Below, one piece after another: positions 20,612 through 23,842 of a stretch of DNA of 23,842 bases (position 1 is the first letter of the stretch; the number at the start of each line of letters is the position of its first letter). The notes beneath the pieces were generated by a model. The model saw nothing but the letters and a program-made list of their open reading frames with translations. It made no database searches and had not been told where the DNA came from. The translations under genes were made by a program, and so were the position numbers. Source of the DNA: a virus; IMG/VR virus record IMGVR_UViG_3300023202_000395, positions 1 through 23,842 of that record, one strand, 5' to 3'.

Positions 20612-20815
20612 TCATCGCAGGGCCTCCGCATCCTCGACCAACCGGACCCGCAGCACGCCGTCGCCGAGCATGATCCGCTCGGCGAGGTCGACCGGCAGGT
20701 CGACGGTGAACGTCGCCGGCCCGTCGCCGTCCGAGGTGAAGCGGGTCGCGACCGGCCGGAGCTCCAGCACCGGCCGGGGCGGTTCCGGGGGGCGGCGGCG
20801 GAAGAAGCGGATCAT
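20612..20815 (-). CDS. small hypothetical protein downstream of the ParB-like gene
   Basis: The 67-residue protein starts 'MIRFFRRRPPEPPRPVLELRPVATRF' and has a strand-rich end ('ATFTVDLPVDLAERIMLGDGVLRVRLV'). Its ATG overlaps the ParB-like stop by four bases (ATGA), so it is made from the same message. Its stop lies one base beyond the end of the convergent XRE antitoxin gene. No family is recognised. Confidence 0.6.
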   Translation of the reverse strand: MIRFFRRRPPEPPRPVLELRPVATRFTSDGDGPATFTVDLPVDLAERIMLGDGVLRVRLVEDAEALR

Positions 20816-22620
20816 CGCCGCCCCGCCTTCCGCAGCGCCTGAGGCGCGGGCTTGTCTCCGGCCTGCTCCACCAGCGCGTCGATCAGCTGCTCGCGGTTCA
20901 ACTTCGTGATGCCGACGACGCGCACCTTCCACTCGCGGGCGAGGCTGCGGAGCTGGCGGGCACAGTACATGCCCAGGAACGTCCGGCCGCCGGCCGAGGC
21001 GTCGGCGTCGAGGTCGGCTTCGGCCAGCCGCCAGCCGTCGAGCGTCAGGCCGAGGGCCTCGGCGATCGCGTCGACCACGCCGTCCTGGTAGACCACTGGA
21101 TCGACGATCGTCGCGCTGATCACCGCCCGCAGCACCTCGATCGCGCCGCCGGGGTCGAGCGACAAAACAGCAGCCGCGCCGTTCCGCGTGTACCCGAAGG
21201 GGCGGGCGATAGTAAGGTCCCGCTCTCCGCCGGCGGCGTTGATGGCGGCGACGACCTGGGCTTCTTCGAGCGGATCACCAAACGCCCACCCGCACAGCGC
21301 GAGCTTCACCAGCAGCGGCTCCGGGGCGTCGGTCACTCGCTCGGCCACCTGCGCCCGCAGGTAGGCGTCGCGATAGCGGGCTAGCAAGCGGTCGAGCGCG
21401 TCGTCTTCCCGCTGGTGGTTCGCCTTCGTCTTCGCCGCTCGGGCGTCGCCCGTCATCGCGTCGACCTGGTCGGCGGGCGGCCCCTCCGAGAGCGTCGGCC
21501 GCGTCGCCGCCTTCGCTTCCTTCGCCGCACGCTTCTTGCGTCGCTCGACGCCGGCGGCCTGCAGCTCTTCCCAGCGGTCGACGTTGAAGGCCCGCGGCTC
21601 TTTCCGCCCGCCAAGCGTGAGCGTCTCGACGTCGAGCTCTTCGCGTTGTTTCCTGGTCGCGCGGAACGCGACCGTGCCATGCCGGATCCGGCCCGTTTCG
21701 TCGTGCTGGCAGTAGGTCCCGGAGAGGGGACGCGAGCACCGCCTCACCGCTGCCATGATGCCGCGGCGGAAATCAGGAAGTGTCATAACATCGACGCCGA
21801 TCCCCTCGTTCTCCACCGCGCCCGCCAGCAGCGTCATCACCCGCTCGCGGCCGACCCACGGCACGAGCTCCCGCGCCCAGCTCGCCGGCATTACGCCCGT
21901 AATCACCCGTTCCCGCCAGGCCTCGGGCAGCTCCAGCAGACCCAACCGCTGGGCGACCTTCGGCTGACTGATCCCCAGCCGCCTGGCCAGCGCCGCCTGC
22001 GTGTAGCCGGCGGTCTCGATCATCGCCTCGAACCAGCCCGCCTCTTCGACCGCGTTGAGCTCGGCGCGGGCGAAGTTCTCCATGCCCGCGAGCTCGACGG
22101 CCCGCTTGTCGTCGGCCTCGATCACCGCGCACCGCAGCGGCAGCCCGGCCAGCTTCGCCGCCCGCCACCGTCGCTCGCCCGCGATCAGCTCGTAGCGATC
22201 GCCGCCCCCGGAAGCGCCGCCCCCGGAAGCGCCGCCCCCGGAAGCGCCGCCCTCTGAAGCCGCGCCCTCCGAGCCGCCCACCCGGCGGACGACCGCGTTC
22301 TGGAGCTGGCCGTCGGTCTTCAGCGAGTCGGCGAGCTTCCGCAGCTCCGCCTCGTCGAAGTGCTTCCGCATCTGGAACGGGCTCGGGTCGATCAGCTCGG
22401 TCGCGATCGGCCGGACCCCCCCGGAAGCCTGGTCGGGCCTGGCATCGACGCTGACCGGCTCGGCCGGGGCCATGCTGGCCAGCCGGCCGCGCCGCTCGGG
22501 GTGCCGGGCGATCGCCGACTCGGCCGCGGACCTGGTCGCGTGCTCGCTGATCCGCTCGCCGGCCGGGTCGATCACCGCCCAGCTCGCGCGGCCGTTACGT
22601 CCTTCGGTTGCCGTCGCCAT
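20812..22620 (-). CDS. ParB-like DNA-binding protein with long C-terminal extension
   Basis: The 602-residue protein belongs to the ParB/RepB/Spo0J superfamily. The N-terminal ParB domain (about 71-175) has 'ELIDPSPFQMRKHFDEAELRKLADSLK', 'ELIAGERRWRAAKLAGL' (the GERR CTPase motif at 148-151) and 'ELAGMENFARAELNAVEEA' (the usual 'EN-x-x-R-x-x-LN'). A helix-turn-helix follows at about 205-230 ('TQAALARRLGISQPKVAQRL'). A Gly/Ser pentapeptide repeat (121-140) interrupts the ParB domain. The C-terminal 350 residues are unlike typical ParB; the last part ('KLNREQLIDALVEQ') looks SAP/Rho-N-like. The start is ATG 22620 with aggagag upstream; TTG 22653 would add 11 residues. No ParA is present. It may act on a centromere-like site, in replication or in regulation. 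Confidence 0.85.
   Translation of the reverse strand: MATATEGRNGRASWAVIDPAGERISEHATRSAAESAIARHPERRGRLASMAPAEPVSVDARPDQASGGVRPIATELIDPSPFQMRKHFDEAELRKLADSLKTDGQLQNAVVRRVGGSEGAASEGGASGGGASGGGASGGGDRYELIAGERRWRAAKLAGLPLRCAVIEADDKRAVELAGMENFARAELNAVEEAGWFEAMIETAGYTQAALARRLGISQPKVAQRLGLLELPEAWRERVITGVMPASWARELVPWVGRERVMTLLAGAVENEGIGVDVMTLPDFRRGIMAAVRRCSRPLSGTYCQHDETGRIRHGTVAFRATRKQREELDVETLTLGGRKEPRAFNVDRWEELQAAGVERRKKRAAKEAKAATRPTLSEGPPADQVDAMTGDARAAKTKANHQREDDALDRLLARYRDAYLRAQVAERVTDAPEPLLVKLALCGWAFGDPLEEAQVVAAINAAGGERDLTIARPFGYTRNGAAAVLSLDPGGAIEVLRAVISATIVDPVVYQDGVVDAIAEALGLTLDGWRLAEADLDADASAGGRTFLGMYCARQLRSLAREWKVRVVGITKLNREQLIDALVEQAGDKPAPQALRKAGRR
21890..21903. repeat. 14-bp palindrome, copy 4 (one mismatch), inside the ParB-like gene
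   Basis: ATTACGCCCGTAAT differs from the other copies at one of the central bases. The 3' flank caccc matches copies 2 and 3. It falls in the ParB-like coding sequence just after the helix-turn-helix region (residues 'VITGVM', about 239-244), where protein-coding constraint may explain the change. Confidence 0.7.
22201..22260. repeat. 15-bp tandem repeat encoding ASGGG pentapeptides
   Basis: Three identical 15-bp units GCCGCCCCCGGAAGC (22201, 22216, 22231) and a fourth with two changes (22246-22260) encode, on the minus strand, ASEGG and three ASGGG units. They lie inside the ParB-like domain as a flexible loop. The 12-mer GCCCCCGGAAGC of the unit also occurs in the integrase gene in both orientations. 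Confidence 0.85.
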
Positions 22621-22633
22621 CGTGCTCTCCTGG

Positions 22634-22885
22634 TCAAGCTGCCTCGGGTTCAAGCCACTCGATCGCCACGCGGATGCGGCTGCCGACCGGCACGGGCAGC
22701 CCGGGCCATCGGCGATCGAGCCACGCCAGCACTTCCACCACCACGCTTAACGTCGCGAGGTCGGCGGTCTGCGGCAGGACCCGGACGCGATAGCTGCCGT
22801 CGCGGCACCGCCGCAGGGTCCGATCACGCTCGGGCTCGCCCCGCCCCGCCGCATCGCCGATCACTGTCGTGTCGCGCAGGCTCAT
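22634..22885 (-). CDS. small hypothetical protein upstream of the ParB-like gene
   Basis: The 83-residue protein reads 'MSLRDTTVIGDAAG' then 'RTLRRCRDGSYRVRVLPQTADLATLSVVVEVLAWLDRRWPG' and ends with a strand 'SRIRVAIEWLEP'. Its ATG overlaps the previous stop (ATGA), with aaagggg upstream, and it ends 13 nt before the ParB-like start. The core looks like a small alpha/beta domain. No family is recognised; it is a partner in an early or maintenance operon by context. Confidence 0.6.
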   Translation of the reverse strand: MSLRDTTVIGDAAGRGEPERDRTLRRCRDGSYRVRVLPQTADLATLSVVVEVLAWLDRRWPGLPVPVGSRIRVAIEWLEPEAA

Positions 22886-23187
22886 CGTGAACCGCCCCTT
22901 TCTGCCGGGGGTTGGGCGGCGGGGGTATGCGCCGCTCGCTTGAGCAGCTCCGGGGCCATCTGCACGCCGGCGACGTAGGCGAGGGCCCAGGCGATCGACG
23001 GGTCGGCGAGCGCGTTGCACAGCGCGTCCTCGATCGCGTCAAGCTGCTCGGCCAGCGATTGGTAGGTCGCCACGCTGTCGATCACCGAGGCCCGCGCGGC
23101 TCGGCGGATGGTGTCCTCGGCCGACCGCCGAAGCACCTCGTGTGGGTCACGGCGTGGCAGGGTCCGCGCTTTTTGGTCTGGCTGCAT
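22882..23187 (-). CDS. small helical hypothetical protein
   Basis: The 101-residue protein is mainly helical: 'HEVLRRSAEDTIRRAARASVIDSVATYQSLAEQLDAIEDALCNALADP' and then 'WALAYVAGVQMAPELLKRAAH'. The start is the ATG at 23187; the stop overlaps the next start by four bases. No motif points to a function. It lies between the coiled-coil protein and the ParB-like gene, so replication or maintenance is only a contextual guess. Confidence 0.6.
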   Translation of the reverse strand: MQPDQKARTLPRRDPHEVLRRSAEDTIRRAARASVIDSVATYQSLAEQLDAIEDALCNALADPSIAWALAYVAGVQMAPELLKRAAHTPAAQPPAERGGSR

Positions 23188-23226
23188 TGGGGGTCGTCCC
23201 GGTACAGTGGGGCGGGGGTCAAACCC

Positions 23227-23250
23227 GGCCGCGGGCGCTAGCCCACGGCC
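23227..23250 (-). terminator. stem-loop between the coiled-coil and helical protein genes
   Basis: GGCCG-C-GGGC (23227-23236) pairs with GCCC-A-CGGCC (23241-23250) around gcta, with one mismatch. It follows the stop of the partial gene at 23258 on the minus strand. It could be an attenuator; no T-tract is seen. Confidence 0.4.
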
Positions 23251-23257
23251 GAGCGCA

Positions 23258-23842
23258 TCAGTGATCGGGCCGCCGGTGATCCGGCGGCTCGGTTGCTTGG
23301 TGGGCGGTCACACGTTTGGCGAGAGCGGCGAGGAACAGCCGGTTGTCGCGGAGTTCGGCGGGGTCCATCGCGGCCCACCGCCGACGGGCCGGCTCGTCGG
23401 CCACCGCGAGGACCTCACGCCGAAGCCCCGCGACCTGCTCGTCGTCGAGCTCGTCGAGCCACGCCCGCATCCGGGCCTCCTCGGCTCGCTCACGGTCGTG
23501 TCGCTCTCGCTCCGCCGCTTGCTCACGCTCTCGCCGCTGACGTTCGCCGGCTCGCTCGGCGGCCCGCTCGGCCCGCTTGGCGAGGGCGTCCGCCTTGGCT
23601 TCCAGCCGCCGCACGAGCAGGCCGCCGCGACCGCCGGCGGCGCGGTTCGCGGCGGCGACCTCGCGGATCACCGCTGGCGTCAGCTCCGGCCGAGCGGCCA
23701 GCCGGGGCAGCGCAGGCGGCCCGATCTCCGCCTCGACCAGCGCGTCCCGCCTCGCCTCCGTCTCCGTGTCCGGCGGCTCGTCCGGCTCGATTTGCAACGC
23801 ACCACCAGCAGCAGCTGCTGTATTAGCGCGGGGGGGGGGGGG
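23258..23842 (-). CDS. coiled-coil protein, 5'-partial, possibly replication-associated
   Basis: The minus-strand frame is open to the window end, so the start lies outside. A TTG at 23797 is the only start-like codon and has no clear ribosome-binding site. The visible part runs 'NTAAAAGGALQIEPDEPPD', then 'LTPAVIREVAAANRAAGGRGGLLVRRLEAK', then a long Arg/Glu/Ala coiled coil (about 'KRAERAAERAGERQRREREQAAERERHDRERAE'). It ends with a helical domain 'LDDEQVAGLRREVLAV' to 'MDPAELRDNRLFLAALAKRV'. Phage and plasmid replication proteins sometimes end in this way, and the gene precedes a ParB-like operon. That is weak evidence, so function is left open. The G-run at 23830-23842 would read as polyproline and is probably artefact. 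Confidence 0.6.
   Translation of the reverse strand, partial: PPPPRANTAAAAGGALQIEPDEPPDTETEARRDALVEAEIGPPALPRLAARPELTPAVIREVAAANRAAGGRGGLLVRRLEAKADALAKRAERAAERAGERQRREREQAAERERHDRERAEEARMRAWLDELDDEQVAGLRREVLAVADEPARRRWAAMDPAELRDNRLFLAALAKRVTAHQATEPPDHRRPDH

Noticed and set aside
23194-23222. TTGACC-like promoter element on the minus strand before the 101-aa gene
   Set aside because: No -10 hexamer at a suitable distance; the apparent match is only a half site.

Overview
The window is a GC-rich tailed-phage genome segment, either a prophage or a phage contig. It encodes a siphovirus-like virion (tail tube, about 790-residue tape measure, no sheath gene seen). The host looks planctomycete-like, but this is inference. 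It rests on the GC-rich codon use, on a tyrosine recombinase with an 'EWKTEHEGEERRVVGL' block and a non-canonical box II as I remember from planctomycete integrases, and on the 'RLTSGRADNLDNLDAAVS' tail-protein motif. No rRNA, tRNA, CRISPR or insertion sequence was seen. Both ends cut genes: the left end opens inside or at the start of a LamG-like gene, and the right end runs into a 13-G homopolymer that looks like a contig-end artefact.

Layout. Positions 1-2388 (+) hold a LamG-type adhesin, a small gene that looks frameshifted, and a 440-aa tail or appendage protein. Positions 2503-17614 (+) are one tightly packed late operon with many 1-4 nt stop/start overlaps. In order: large terminase (GpA/RNase H type), zinc-ribbon protein, gpW-like small protein, lambda-type portal, prohead protease-scaffold-capsid fusion with an internal start, DUF2190-type decoration protein, head-tail connector, small membrane protein, tail terminator candidate, lipoprotein with a membrane segment, tail tube, tail assembly chaperone with a probable -1 frameshift product, gp10-like tail protein, tape measure, distal tail protein, and a glycine-rich tail-tip protein. 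Positions 17637-19548 (-) hold a two-helix membrane protein, a small unknown protein, a strong inverted repeat and the integrase. Positions 19549-19976 are a 428-bp non-coding control region with three stem-loops and a good sigma70-type promoter firing into a toxin-antitoxin pair (+, 19977-20610). Positions 20612-23842 (-) are an overlapping operon: a coiled-coil, possibly replication-associated protein cut by the window end, two small unknown proteins, a 602-aa ParB-like DNA-binding protein and a 67-aa protein.

How it works together: the left 17.6 kb packages DNA and builds the particle. The right 6 kb handles integration, maintenance (toxin-antitoxin, ParB-like protein) and probably replication. 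The two halves converge at 17614-17637.

The most unusual signal is a 14-bp perfect palindrome, ATTACGGCCGTAAT, present three times exactly (4624, 9601, 17624) and once with a single change (21890, inside the ParB-like gene). Its spacing across both halves, its position next to gene boundaries, and the presence of a ParB-type protein make it a candidate parS-like or regulatory site. No ParA, CI-like repressor or endolysin could be recognised.
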